A stretch of 64,000 nt of DNA from Catillopecten margaritatus gill symbiont (GTDB taxonomy: Bacteria > Pseudomonadota > Gammaproteobacteria > PS1 > Pseudothioglobaceae). The stretch is taken from NCBI GenBank assembly GCA_037956075.1, contig CP138327.1, forward strand, positions 1,434,296 through 1,498,295, in the 5' to 3' direction. Each line of letters starts with the position of its first letter. The stretch's first letter is position 1. The position numbers and the translations under genes are program-made. Shown in pieces: positions 21,388-31,700 of this stretch. The notes under the pieces were generated by a model. The model ran no database searches and had not been told where the DNA came from. It saw only the letters and a program-made list of their open reading frames with translations.

Positions 21388-22137
21388 ATGCTAAATGTAT
21401 TATTAAAACTGCACAACAATAAGTTTTTTGAATTTAGCGTTATTGGTGTCATTGTCCTTTCATCGCTACTTATCGGGGTAAAAACCTACGATATTAATCC
21501 AAATTATTTGTTGGTTTTAGAGATTTTGGACATGGCGGTTACCGTATTTTTCTTAGTTGAAATTCTACTGCGATTTACCACCACCACAAATAAAAAACGA
21601 TTTTTTCACAACGCTTGGAATGTGTTTGACACGCTTATTGTGACGGTAAGCCTTATCCCTATTGACCAAAGTGAGTATGCGTTATTGGCTCGTTTAATTC
21701 GTATTTTCCGCGTCCTGCGTTTGATTAGTGCCATTCCAGAATTGCGTTTGCTAATCAATGCATTAATCAAAGCTTTACCAGCGATGGGCTATGTGTTGCT
21801 ATTGATGTTTATTTTGTTTTATATGTATGCCGCCATTGGTAGTTTTATTTTTGAGTCTATTAATCCCGTATTATGGGGCGATATTTCCATCTCAATGCTG
21901 ACACTATTCCGTGTAGTAACCTTTGAAGATTGGACCGATGTGATGTATGAAACGATGGCGGTGCACCCATGGTCGTGGCTGTATTATTTGTCGTTTATTT
22001 TCTTTAATGCCTTTGTGTTTTTGAATATGATGATTGGTATCGTCATTGATAAAATGCAGCAAGAACACACTAAAGATGACGAATGCGATATTACCAAACG
22101 CTTGGAACGCATTGAGCAAAAATTAGACAAAATTTAA
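21388..22137 (+). CDS. Voltage-gated cation channel of the bacterial NaV (ion transporter) type
   Basis: The 249 residues carry six membrane segments of the single-domain ion-transport superfamily. S4 shows positive residues at every third place (LARLIRIFRVLRLI, about 107-120). The pore helix and filter read TLFRVVTFEDWTD (about 171-183), in the place where NaChBac-like channels have LESWS. The C-terminal tail (KRLERIEQKLDKI) is a short coiled coil that would hold the tetramer. It begins six bases after thiC and is probably co-transcribed. Selectivity for sodium, calcium or mixed ions cannot be read safely from this filter. Confidence 0.85.
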   Translation: MLNVLLKLHNNKFFEFSVIGVIVLSSLLIGVKTYDINPNYLLVLEILDMAVTVFFLVEILLRFTTTTNKKRFFHNAWNVFDTLIVTVSLIPIDQSEYALLARLIRIFRVLRLISAIPELRLLINALIKALPAMGYVLLLMFILFYMYAAIGSFIFESINPVLWGDISISMLTLFRVVTFEDWTDVMYETMAVHPWSWLYYLSFIFFNAFVFLNMMIGIVIDKMQQEHTKDDECDITKRLERIEQKLDKI

Positions 22138-22183
22138 GCGGATTGTGTTAATAAATGTGTAGCGGACATTTATGGAAAAATAT

Positions 22184-22230
22184 TTGTCATAAAAGTTAAA
22201 TTAATTTATAATGTACATAAATACCGTACA
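22184..22230 (+). promoter_or_regulatory. Promoter and operator of yefM-yoeB
   Basis: TTGTCA (22184-22189) and TATAAT (22207-22212) are spaced by 17 bases. TGTACA at 22212-22217 and CGTACA at 22225-22230 overlap or follow the -10 box; paired TGTACA cores are the known YefM operator in Escherichia coli, so autoregulation is likely. Confidence 0.8.
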
Positions 22231-22244
22231 GAATGAAGAAAATT

Positions 22245-22517
22245 ATGAATAGTGTTAGTGTTAATAAATTTAGAGATAACTTAAAAAGTTTTGTCGATCA
22301 GTCTTATTCTGATCACGAACCTCTTAAGGTTACACGCAGAAATGCACAGGATTTTGTGGTGATGAGTGCAGAGGATTATGCGAGTGAGCAAGAAACGCTG
22401 TATATTTTGCAAAATTCCGATTTAATGAGGCAATTTAATGAAGCGTTAAAAACTCAAAAGGATGGAACAGGTTACAGACCGACTGCTGAGGAAATGGATG
22501 AAATCCTTAGTTCTTGA
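22245..22517 (+). CDS. yefM: Antitoxin YefM
   Basis: A 90-residue Phd/YefM-family antitoxin. SVSVNKFRDNLKSFVDQ at the N-terminus and RNAQDFVVMSAEDYASEQETLYIL are characteristic. The protein binds its operator through the N-terminal part and neutralises YoeB with the C-terminal part. I prefer the ATG at 22245 over 22233 because MNSVSVNKFR is the conserved beginning. It overlaps the toxin gene by 20 bases and lies behind a strong promoter with TGTACA operator cores. Confidence 0.9.
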   Translation: MNSVSVNKFRDNLKSFVDQSYSDHEPLKVTRRNAQDFVVMSAEDYASEQETLYILQNSDLMRQFNEALKTQKDGTGYRPTAEEMDEILSS

Positions 22518-22782
22518 GGGTAACGCTTGGTTTTCCTATGAAAAACTAAGAGAAAATGACAAGAGAGTGCATAAGGCATTAGTCAAAATATTGAAAGACA
22601 TATTACGAAATGACCCACGAGAAGGAATTGGAAAGCCAGAGCCTTTGAAATATAATTTAAATGGATATTGGTCTCGTAGAATCAGTCAAAAAGATAGGGT
22701 TGTTTATAGATTTGATGAAAATAGCGTTTATGTTATTGCCATTGGCGGTCATTACGATCAAGTTAATTTAAAATTACACTAA
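22498..22782 (+). CDS. yoeB: Toxin YoeB (ribosome-dependent mRNA interferase)
   Basis: About 94 residues of the RelE/YoeB fold, starting at ATG 22498 inside the antitoxin gene. KPEPLKYNLNGYWSRRIS, DRVVYRF and the end GHYDQ hold the conserved catalytic Glu, Arg, His and Tyr of YoeB. The toxin cleaves mRNA in the ribosomal A site. Its last 20 bases overlap the 3' end of waaA on the other strand. No damage is visible, so the module is probably functional. Confidence 0.9.
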   Translation: MKSLVLEGNAWFSYEKLRENDKRVHKALVKILKDILRNDPREGIGKPEPLKYNLNGYWSRRISQKDRVVYRFDENSVYVIAIGGHYDQVNLKLH

Positions 22783-24016
22783 TTCCTTCGATAAGGTTAT
22801 CAACCGCCCCTTGCTGAGATTTGAAATATTGATTGGCATTTTTACCTAAAGTTTTAGTTTGTTTTTCATTGGCTAACAAAGCCGAAATTTCAACTAATAA
22901 TTCATCTGCATTTTGTACTTGAATACTGGCATTTTGCTCGATTAAACCCGTAGATATTTCACTAAAATTGAACACATTTGGACCGAATACAATCGGCTTG
23001 GAAAGAGCGGCAGGCTCTAACATATTATGCCCGCCTGTGTTACTTAGACTGCCCCCCATAAAGACAATATCAGCAATTTCAAAATATGCCATCATCTCAC
23101 CCATAGAATCTCCGAGTAGGATTGTGCAATCGTTGCAAGGGATGTTGTCAGAGCGTTTGGTGATTTTTAAATTGTGCTTTTCGGCTAATTTATACACTTC
23201 ATCAAAGCGCTCAGGGTGTCTTGGGACGATAAGCATTAATGCGTCCAAAGGATTTTTTAGATAAGCATCCATAATCTGCATTTCTTCGCCTTTGTGGGTG
23301 CTGGCAAAAACCACCACTTTACGATTGCCAACAAGGGTTTTTAATTGTTGAGAAATGCTTGAATCTACACTCGGATTTTGGTCAAATTTGATATTACCTG
23401 TCACCTTTACTTTATCAGCACCTAATTGTTTAAAGCGTTCGGCAGAATTTTGATTTTGCGTGGCAATCAACGAGAGTTTATTTAAAATTTGCTTGGAAAA
23501 TTTAGGAAATTTTTGGTATTTTGCTAATGATTTTTTTGAAAGTCGAGCGTTCACTAGCAAAGTTGGCACGCCATTTTTATGTAGTGCGTGAATAAGATTT
23601 GGCCAGATTTCTGTTTCTAACAAAAGGCAGATTTTTGGATTAACTTTTTTAATGTAGCGTTTCACAATCCCAAACACATCAAACAGAAAATATAAGTGTA
23701 AAACTTTGTCTTTATAATGTCTTATCACCGCCTTAGAGCCTGTTAGCGTGGTACTTGTGACTAATATTTTATGATTAGGATATTGCAACATCAGTGCATC
23801 AATCAACACAATTGCCGCCCTAAATTCCCCCACAGAAACACAATGCACCCAAATCACATCTGCCGTTATCGCCTCTATAAATCCCAGTCGTTCACCCATC
23901 CTTTTTCGGTAGTTTGCACCTTTGAATATCAAGCGTAATACCATCACTGGTAACAGTAAATATCCGATTAGGTTGTATAGGGTTAAATTCATTGATAGTG
24001 GTATAATGTTGTTCAT
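22763..24016 (-). CDS. waaA: 3-deoxy-D-manno-octulosonic acid (Kdo) transferase
   Basis: This inner-membrane glycosyltransferase of 417 residues adds Kdo to lipid IVA in lipopolysaccharide synthesis. An N-terminal membrane anchor (LTLYNLIGYLLLPVMVLRLIF) is followed by VHCVSVGEFRA, LLLETEIWPNLI and the nucleotide-sugar-binding block FMGGSLSNTGGHNMLEPAA. Length fits the family. It is divergent from obgE with 19 bases between the starts, and its end overlaps yoeB. Confidence 0.95.
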   Translation of the reverse strand: MNNIIPLSMNLTLYNLIGYLLLPVMVLRLIFKGANYRKRMGERLGFIEAITADVIWVHCVSVGEFRAAIVLIDALMLQYPNHKILVTSTTLTGSKAVIRHYKDKVLHLYFLFDVFGIVKRYIKKVNPKICLLLETEIWPNLIHALHKNGVPTLLVNARLSKKSLAKYQKFPKFSKQILNKLSLIATQNQNSAERFKQLGADKVKVTGNIKFDQNPSVDSSISQQLKTLVGNRKVVVFASTHKGEEMQIMDAYLKNPLDALMLIVPRHPERFDEVYKLAEKHNLKITKRSDNIPCNDCTILLGDSMGEMMAYFEIADIVFMGGSLSNTGGHNMLEPAALSKPIVFGPNVFNFSEISTGLIEQNASIQVQNADELLVEISALLANEKQTKTLGKNANQYFKSQQGAVDNLIEGISVILN

Positions 24017-24026
24017 TGTATTTTAA

Positions 24027-25191
<1,165 letters not shown>

Positions 25192-25199
25192 AAAAGAAA

Positions 25200-25967
25200 A
25201 TGAAAAATAGATGGGTGATTAAAATCGGCTCCGCCCTGCTCACGAATGACGGCAAGGGTTTAGACAAAGTCGCCATCGCCTCATGGGTAGCACAAATCGC
25301 CGAACTCAAGCAACAAGGTATTGAAGTAATACTGGTCTCCAGCGGTGCCATCGCCGAAGGCATCAAACGCCTCGGTTGGAACACACGCCCAGAAAAAATC
25401 CATCAACTACAAGCCGCCGCTGCCATCGGACAAATGGGCTTAGTGCAAACCTACGAAACTTTATTCGCCAAGCAAAACATCCACACCGCGCAAGTATTGC
25501 TAACACACAATGACCTCGCAAACAAAGGACAAAGCAACAACATCAGTGCCACCCTTAACGAATTGTTAAAAATGGGCGTCGTGCCAATCGTCAACGAAAA
25601 TGACACCGTTGCCACCGAAGAAATTAAATTCGGCGACAACGACACCTTGGCCGCGCTAGTCGCCAATTTAGTCGGTGCCACACAATTGGTTATTTTGACC
25701 GACCAAGGCGGTGTCTATGACGCTGACCCACGCCAAAATACTGATGCACAATTGATTAAAAAAATCAGTATTACTGACGAAAAATTAGAAAGAGTCGCTG
25801 GCAGAATAGGCGGCTCCCTCGGCTCTGGCGGTATGCACACCAAAGTTTTAGCCGCCCAAACTGCCGCTAAAACCAACATCAATACCATCATCGCCTCGGG
25901 TAAAGAGAACGATGTTTTGTCTCGTTTGGGTAAAGGGGAGGCGATAGGAACCTTGGTTTTCTGTTAA
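25200..25967 (+). CDS. proB: Glutamate 5-kinase, catalytic domain only
   Basis: The enzyme phosphorylates glutamate in the first step of proline synthesis. The 255 residues form the amino-acid-kinase domain: [12 protein letters not shown] (5-16), [22 protein letters not shown] and [12 protein letters not shown]. The C-terminal PUA domain found in the Escherichia coli enzyme (367 residues) is absent, as in some other bacteria, so feedback control by proline may differ. It follows the inverted-repeat element and is followed after four bases by the RelA/SpoT-domain gene. Confidence 0.95.
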   Translation: MKNRWVIKIGSALLTNDGKGLDKVAIASWVAQIAELKQQGIEVILVSSGAIAEGIKRLGWNTRPEKIHQLQAAAAIGQMGLVQTYETLFAKQNIHTAQVLLTHNDLANKGQSNNISATLNELLKMGVVPIVNENDTVATEEIKFGDNDTLAALVANLVGATQLVILTDQGGVYDADPRQNTDAQLIKKISITDEKLERVAGRIGGSLGSGGMHTKVLAAQTAAKTNINTIIASGKENDVLSRLGKGEAIGTLVFC

Positions 25968-25971
25968 GATA

Positions 25972-27108
25972 ATGGCAACAAAAGCAAAAATTAATCAAGC
26001 TGGGCAAAGGCTAATCAATAAAGAAAGCCAAGTTTCAACAGAAGAAGCAAATTTAATACTTCAACAATTTAGGTCAATTCATCAGCATCCTATGTCTTTA
26101 TTTCGTCATATGATGGAGAGAAAATTAAAAAAACATAGCATTAAATCCACCCCTGTTCAAAGGCTTAAAAGAATACCGTCAATTATTAAAAAGCTTAAAA
26201 TTCAGAAGAAAATGAAATTATCTAGAATGCAAGATATTGGTGGTTTAAGAATTATTTTGAATAACATGCAAGAGGTTGATTTAGTTAGAGATGAAATTAA
26301 AAAAGTAGAAAAACACGGGAGTTTTAAATTTACATTTGCAAACGAGAAAAATTATATTGAAAACCCTCCTGAAAGTGGATATAGAAGTATTCACATGGTG
26401 TATAAATACGACAAAAATATCGAAATAGAAAAACAATGCAGGGTGGAAATACAAATAAGAACAAAACTTCAGCATTCTTGGGCAACGGCAGTAGAAGTGC
26501 TGGGAACATATTTAAACCAACCATTAAAACAAAGCCTAGGCGAGAGTGAATACTTGAATATATTCAAAGATATAAGTAAGCTGTTTGTTACTTTGGAAAA
26601 AAGAAATATAGATATAGATTACGACTTTATAAAAAAAGTTCAAAAAGATATTGCAAGCGTAGAGTTATTTGATAAGTTGCAAAGTTTTAATATGCTTTTT
26701 AGGCATCTTAATGACAGTAACAATGTTCAAGGACAGTATGTCTTGTTAAAAATGAATTTTAAAGAAAAGGTTGTTGAAATAGCTCAGTATGGAAAGGTTA
26801 AATTTGAGCAAGCTAATAAAGATTACTCGAAAATGGAGTTGGACAATTTTGCTAATAAAGCAGTTGAGGTTGTGTTGTTATCAATACAAGATATTAAAAA
26901 ATTAAAACAATCGTATCCCAACTATTTTATGGATACAACAGAATTTATTAACAACTTAGATAAACTATTTAATTTCACAAAAGAAATGCAAGAATTACAA
27001 CAATTAATTGACAATTCAAAGGATGAAAAGCACAAAGAATTGTTAAGTAAAATGCTGGACGATATTTTTAAAAATACGCTTAAGTCATTTAGCAGGAGTA
27101 AGAAATAA
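25972..27108 (+). CDS. RelA/SpoT-domain nucleotidyltransferase with C-terminal extension
   Basis: The 378 residues contain a (p)ppGpp-synthetase-type domain: RLKRIPSIIKKL (ATP-side basic motif, about 63-74), MQDIGGLRIIL (metal Asp, about 84-94), PESGYRSIHMVYKY (about 130-143) and VEIQIRTKLQHSW (about 156-168). All usual catalytic positions appear kept, so pyrophosphate transfer to a nucleotide or to RNA is plausible. No hydrolase domain is present. The C-terminal 190 residues are helical and Lys-rich and I do not recognise them. The gene is AT-rich, sits between proB and folK, and its TAA shares one base with the ATG of the next gene. It is not the housekeeping RelA or SpoT; toxic small alarmone synthetases of toxin-antitoxin or anti-phage systems are the nearest concept. 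Confidence 0.82.
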   Translation: MATKAKINQAGQRLINKESQVSTEEANLILQQFRSIHQHPMSLFRHMMERKLKKHSIKSTPVQRLKRIPSIIKKLKIQKKMKLSRMQDIGGLRIILNNMQEVDLVRDEIKKVEKHGSFKFTFANEKNYIENPPESGYRSIHMVYKYDKNIEIEKQCRVEIQIRTKLQHSWATAVEVLGTYLNQPLKQSLGESEYLNIFKDISKLFVTLEKRNIDIDYDFIKKVQKDIASVELFDKLQSFNMLFRHLNDSNNVQGQYVLLKMNFKEKVVEIAQYGKVKFEQANKDYSKMELDNFANKAVEVVLLSIQDIKKLKQSYPNYFMDTTEFINNLDKLFNFTKEMQELQQLIDNSKDEKHKELLSKMLDDIFKNTLKSFSRSKK

Positions 27109-27383
27109 TGTCTTTATTGATGGAAGAATATGACAGACTGGAAGAAATTCATAATAAGATTATTATGGACACCGCATTGTCTGGTGAACTGGAAGAGTTT
27201 TTGCATCTAATTGTAAAAAGTGGTAATGAAGCTGAAATGCTAAGTTATATGCGTGTTCTTGGTTTTTTTTCAATAGAAGAAATAGTGCAGCACTTGACTC
27301 AAGAGAAAAAAAATGAAGGAATCTCAACTGGCTTGGCAATTGCTGGCGGAGCGATATTGTTGGCAGCTTTACTAAGTAAATAA
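27108..27383 (+). CDS. Small protein with C-terminal membrane segment, partner of RelA/SpoT-domain gene
   Basis: The 91 residues start with acidic helices (MEEYDRLEEIHNKII) and end in a glycine/alanine-rich hydrophobic segment (TGLAIAGGAILLAALLSK) that could be a tail anchor. The ATG at 27108 overlaps the stop of the upstream gene (TAATG), implying strict co-translation. I do not recognise a family. The arrangement suggests an antitoxin, sensor or membrane effector for the RelA/SpoT protein; this is inference only. Confidence 0.65.
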   Translation: MSLLMEEYDRLEEIHNKIIMDTALSGELEEFLHLIVKSGNEAEMLSYMRVLGFFSIEEIVQHLTQEKKNEGISTGLAIAGGAILLAALLSK

Positions 27384-27398
27384 AGGACTGTAGTAAGT

Positions 27399-27872
27399 AT
27401 GCTCGCTTATATCGGACTAGGTTCCAACCTAAACAACCCAAAACAGCAAATCAAAGATGCACTAATCGCACTCAATACCGAATCCGATGTTAAGGTAGTT
27501 GGCTTGTCGAGTTTGTATCAATCGCCACCCATTGACGGCACTAAGCAACCCGATTATATCAATGTAGTGTGTGAAGTGCATACGCATCTCACGGCTCTGG
27601 AATTACTTTATGTTTGTCAGGATATTGAGACTAAGCAGCATCGAGTGCGTGAGAAAAAATGGGGAGCAAGGACGATTGATTTGGATATTATTACTTATGG
27701 CGTGCAGGTGATTGCATCAAAGCAGTTAATTGTGCCACATCCTGAGATGATGAATCGTGCTTTTGTGTTGGTGCCATTGGCGGAGATTGAGCCTGATTTT
27801 AAAGTGCCAGTTTTGGGTCCAATTCAGGAATTAATTGATAAAATAGACATTTCCCAATTAATTAAATTGTAA
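27399..27872 (+). CDS. folK: 2-amino-4-hydroxy-6-hydroxymethyldihydropteridine pyrophosphokinase
   Basis: HPPK transfers pyrophosphate from ATP to the pterin in folate synthesis. The 157 residues match family length. YIGLGSNLNNP at the start and WGARTIDLDIITYG (about 88-101) with the metal-binding Asp pair are diagnostic, as is VPHPEMMNRAFVLVPLAEI. The ATG at 27399 follows the RelA/SpoT bicistron by 15 bases, which suggests the pair was inserted into a proB-folK run of genes. Confidence 0.95.
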   Translation: MLAYIGLGSNLNNPKQQIKDALIALNTESDVKVVGLSSLYQSPPIDGTKQPDYINVVCEVHTHLTALELLYVCQDIETKQHRVREKKWGARTIDLDIITYGVQVIASKQLIVPHPEMMNRAFVLVPLAEIEPDFKVPVLGPIQELIDKIDISQLIKL

Positions 27873-27883
27873 CACGGGTTTTA

Positions 27884-27915
27884 ACACGGGCAAGGCCCGT
27901 GTAATTTTGGTTTTT
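27884..27915 (+). terminator. Hairpin between folK and panB
   Basis: ACACGGGC (27884-27891) pairs with GCCCGTGT (27895-27902), loop AAG, followed by a T-rich tract interrupted by GG. It lies directly before the panB ATG and could also act as an attenuator. Confidence 0.6.
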
Positions 27916-27918
27916 ATT

Positions 27919-28698
27919 ATGAATATTGAGCAATTAGAAATTTTTAAACAATCGGGTGAAAAGATTACTTGTTTAACGGCTTACGACAGTTCGTTTGCAC
28001 AGGTGTTTGATGCCTGTGGGGTGGATATTATTCTTATTGGCGACTCACTTGGCAATGTTATTCAAGGGGGTGAAAATACTTTGGGTGTGAGTATGGACGA
28101 TATGGTTTATCACACGCAAGCCGTGGTAACAGGGGCTCAAAATACAATGTTAATTGCTGATATGCCTTATCAAAGTTACACCAATGCGATACAAACGCTA
28201 AAAAATGCACAACGATTAATGGATGCAGGGGTGCAAATGGTTAAGCTTGAAGGTGGGCGAGAGCATGAGGCTTCTTTTAAAATCTTGCGAGATAACGATA
28301 TTCCTGTTTGTGGGCATTTGGGGCTACAACCACAATCAGTGATAGAAATGGGGGGTTACAAAGTCCAAGGCAAGGATGCAAACAGTGCACAAAGAATTTT
28401 AGAGGATGCCAAAATGCTTGAAGGTTGGGGTGTAAAGGTAATTGTGATTGAGTGTGTGCCTGTAAGTTTGGCAAAAAATCTCTCCGAACAACTCACCATC
28501 CCTACTATCGGTATTGGTGCAGGTGTCAATTGCGATGGGCAAGTGCTAGTTGGTTATGATATGCTTGGTATCACCCAAAACGCACCGAAATTTGTCAAGA
28601 ACTTTTTAACGAATGGCAGTGTTCAATCTGCCACTAACGATTTTATTCAAGCAGTTAAAAATGGCTCATTCCCTGCTAAGGAGCACAGTTATGGGTAA
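27919..28698 (+). CDS. panB: 3-methyl-2-oxobutanoate hydroxymethyltransferase
   Basis: First enzyme of pantothenate synthesis, adding a hydroxymethyl group from methylene-tetrahydrofolate to ketoisovalerate. 259 residues from ATG 27919; an upstream TTG in frame is not supported. ITCLTAYDSSFAQ, GDSLGNVIQG, VKLEGG, PVCGHLGLQPQS and GIGAGVNCDGQVLVGYDMLG are family blocks. It is followed by the helicase fusion and, 5 kb on, by panC. Confidence 0.96.
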   Translation: MNIEQLEIFKQSGEKITCLTAYDSSFAQVFDACGVDIILIGDSLGNVIQGGENTLGVSMDDMVYHTQAVVTGAQNTMLIADMPYQSYTNAIQTLKNAQRLMDAGVQMVKLEGGREHEASFKILRDNDIPVCGHLGLQPQSVIEMGGYKVQGKDANSAQRILEDAKMLEGWGVKVIVIECVPVSLAKNLSEQLTIPTIGIGAGVNCDGQVLVGYDMLGITQNAPKFVKNFLTNGSVQSATNDFIQAVKNGSFPAKEHSYG

Positions 28699-28703
28699 TA
28701 ATT

Positions 28704-31700
28704 ATGAACATTGCTTTTTTAGATATTGAAGTTAATACGACAAGTAATCAAATTGATAGTTTAGGCTATCTATCTGCACAATCTGATTTTAAAACCCACT
28801 CTATAACAGAGGTTAGAAGGTGTTGTGAGGTTGAAAAAAATGCCTTTATTTGTGGGCATAATTTTATTAATCATGATGCAAAGTTTTTAGCAGCAACAAG
28901 TTTCAATCAAATATTACAAAAAGTTGAGATTATTGATACTTTGTATCTTTCAATGCTGCTGTTTACCAATAAACAGACGCATAAATTAAATAAACCTTAT
29001 AAAGATAATTTAATTGATATTGGAAATGACCCACTTATAGACGCAGAAAATACCAAGGTATTATTCGAGAAATTGAATCAAGAATTTGATGTATTAAGTG
29101 AGAATTATCAGCAATTATTTTGTAATTTATTAAAAGATAATCAGTATTTTTCAGGGTTTTTTGCTTATAAAAACAAGGGTGAAAAATCAATTGATACCTA
29201 TCAACAGATAGAAAATTTGGTTGCAATTGAGAAAGCAAGATATTTAGAAATTGAAGTGCAATACCCCGTTGAAGTTGCTTTTGTTATCTCTTATTTAGCA
29301 ATGGGAATGGAAGGGGTAATATCGCCAATTATTTTAAATAATTACCCGAATGTCGTTACCGTGTTAAAGCAGTTGGTTTGTAATAAAGGCGTTGCCGATG
29401 TTGCTCAATTTGCCATGGATGAATTTGGCGTTGACGGGTTTAGAAAATTTGACAAAAATACCAAAGAAGCAACGGCGGATTTGTTTGTCAATGGCAAAGT
29501 TTATCAAAAAGAAATTATAGAACAAGCGATGGGTTCGGAGTCTCTGTTGGCTATTTTGCCAACGGGCGGTGGAAAAACCCTAACTTTTCAAATTCCTGCT
29601 TTAATTAAAGCACAACAATATAAGGGGTTAAGTGTTGTTATATCGCCACTTCAGGCTTTAATGAAAGACCAAGTTGATAGTTTTAAACGCAATAATAACA
29701 ATTTCAAAGTTATTGCTATTAGTGGCTATTTAAGCCCTATAGAACGACAAAATGCCATTATTGAAGTTGAAAATGGTGCGGTTGATATGCTTTATTTGGC
29801 ACCAGAGTCGTTACGCTCGAATACAATTTTTAAGGCGTTAAAAAGTAGGGTTATTGAGCGTTTTATTATTGATGAAGCGCATTGTTTCTCATCTTGGGGT
29901 CATGATTTTAGACATGATTATTATTTTATTGCCACCACTATTAAAGAATTAGAGAAATCCAGTTTTCAGCCACACATCCCCGTTTCTTGTTTTACAGCCA
30001 CCGCTAAACCAGAGGTTATTAAGGACATTAAAAAATATTTTGAAGAGAAGTTGGGTATTCATTTAAATGAATTTATCGCTTCTGTTGAGCGTTACAATTT
30101 AGAATACAAGGTTGAAAAGGTAGAGAATGATAAGGAAAAATACGAAAAACTTATTCAGATTTTAAGTGAATTAGAAAGAAGTGAGGATGAGAAAAATCCC
30201 ACCATTATTTACAGCCCTCAAAATGCTAGATTGTGCAAAGAATTGAGCGAAAAATTACAAGACGATGAGCGCCTACATCCGTTTAATTTGGCAATAGAAC
30301 CTTTTTATTCTAAACTGGACGACGATAAAGAAAACGGAAAAAGAGATAAAAATTCTAGAGGAAAAAGTGAAATACTAGCGGATTTTATTGACGATAAAGT
30401 CGATATTGTTATTGCGACAACCGCCTTTGGTATGGGCATTGACAAGGCGAATATCAGAACCATCATTCATTATGAGCAGTCTGATAGTTTGGAATCTTAT
30501 TTGCAAGAATCAGGGCGAGGGGCGCGCGATGAAAATATAAAGGCCCAGTGTTTTGTTTTGTATTCTAAAGAGGAATTTAACCGTTCGTTTAATCAACTTA
30601 ATCGTTCAAAAGTTGATTTTTCCGAGATTAAACGCATTATTAAGGCACTTAAAAAGCGTAAAAATGACCAACTTTATTTATCTCCTAAGGAAATTGCCAG
30701 AGAAATAGGTGTGGACATTGAAAATAGTGAGGTTGATTATGAGGTTGTCATCAAAACAGCATTATCAGAATTAGAAAAACATGGCATTGTTGAGCGAGGT
30801 CGAAATAGTTATAAAATGTTTGCAACTTCGGTTAGCCAAAGTGAAGAAAAACAAGGTATGCCTTATGTTCATGAAGTTTTAGACCCGAAAAAAGAACAAG
30901 CACCCTATAACAAACTTTATCAGTCTATGATTTTGGTAATGCAAAATATTATTCAACGCTCTAAACTGGATGCAATTGAGACGGATGATTTATCAGATAT
31001 TGTTGGGATTCGGCGTAAGGAGATGTTTGAGGTTTTATATCAGTTACAAAAAGATGGGTTGTTAAAATTTGAAGATGATATTAGTGTTTTTATTAAAAAT
31101 TCCGTTAAAAAGGAGTTTGAAAGGCATTTTAAAATAGAGCAGGAGGTATTTGAAGCATTTAAAGCTTGTTCAAATTATGAAAGTATTAATTTGCGAGCGC
31201 TTAATAAAGACGATGTTAATCGAGTAGATTTGTTTAAGCAGATTATTCAGAGTTGGGGTTTTTTATCTAAAATAGCCAACAACGACTTTTCAGTAAAATT
31301 TAAAAGAGATTTCTGCCATTTTGAATGTAATACACTGGATAGGTTGGGGCAATTAATACAGGCCAGAAGGACATTGTCAGAATTTATTATTACTGAATTG
31401 TTAAAAAAAATAGGCACTAATAACAAAGCAAAAGAAGTTGATTTTTCAAGTAATAGCTTAAAAATAAGTTACCCTTCTAATACTTTAACGATAGAATCTT
31501 ATCACCACACTTTTGTATATTTGCATGATATGCTAAAAGGTTTTGAGTTACGCCGAGGGCGTTTGATTTATTATCAGGCTCTAAGTATAAAGAAACAGGA
31601 AAAGATGAAGGAAAGGGCGCCTTATAAAAGGGCTGATTACAAGAAAGGGTTGGAGCGTTATTATGAGTTAAAAATTGAATCTATTCATATTCACATTGCA

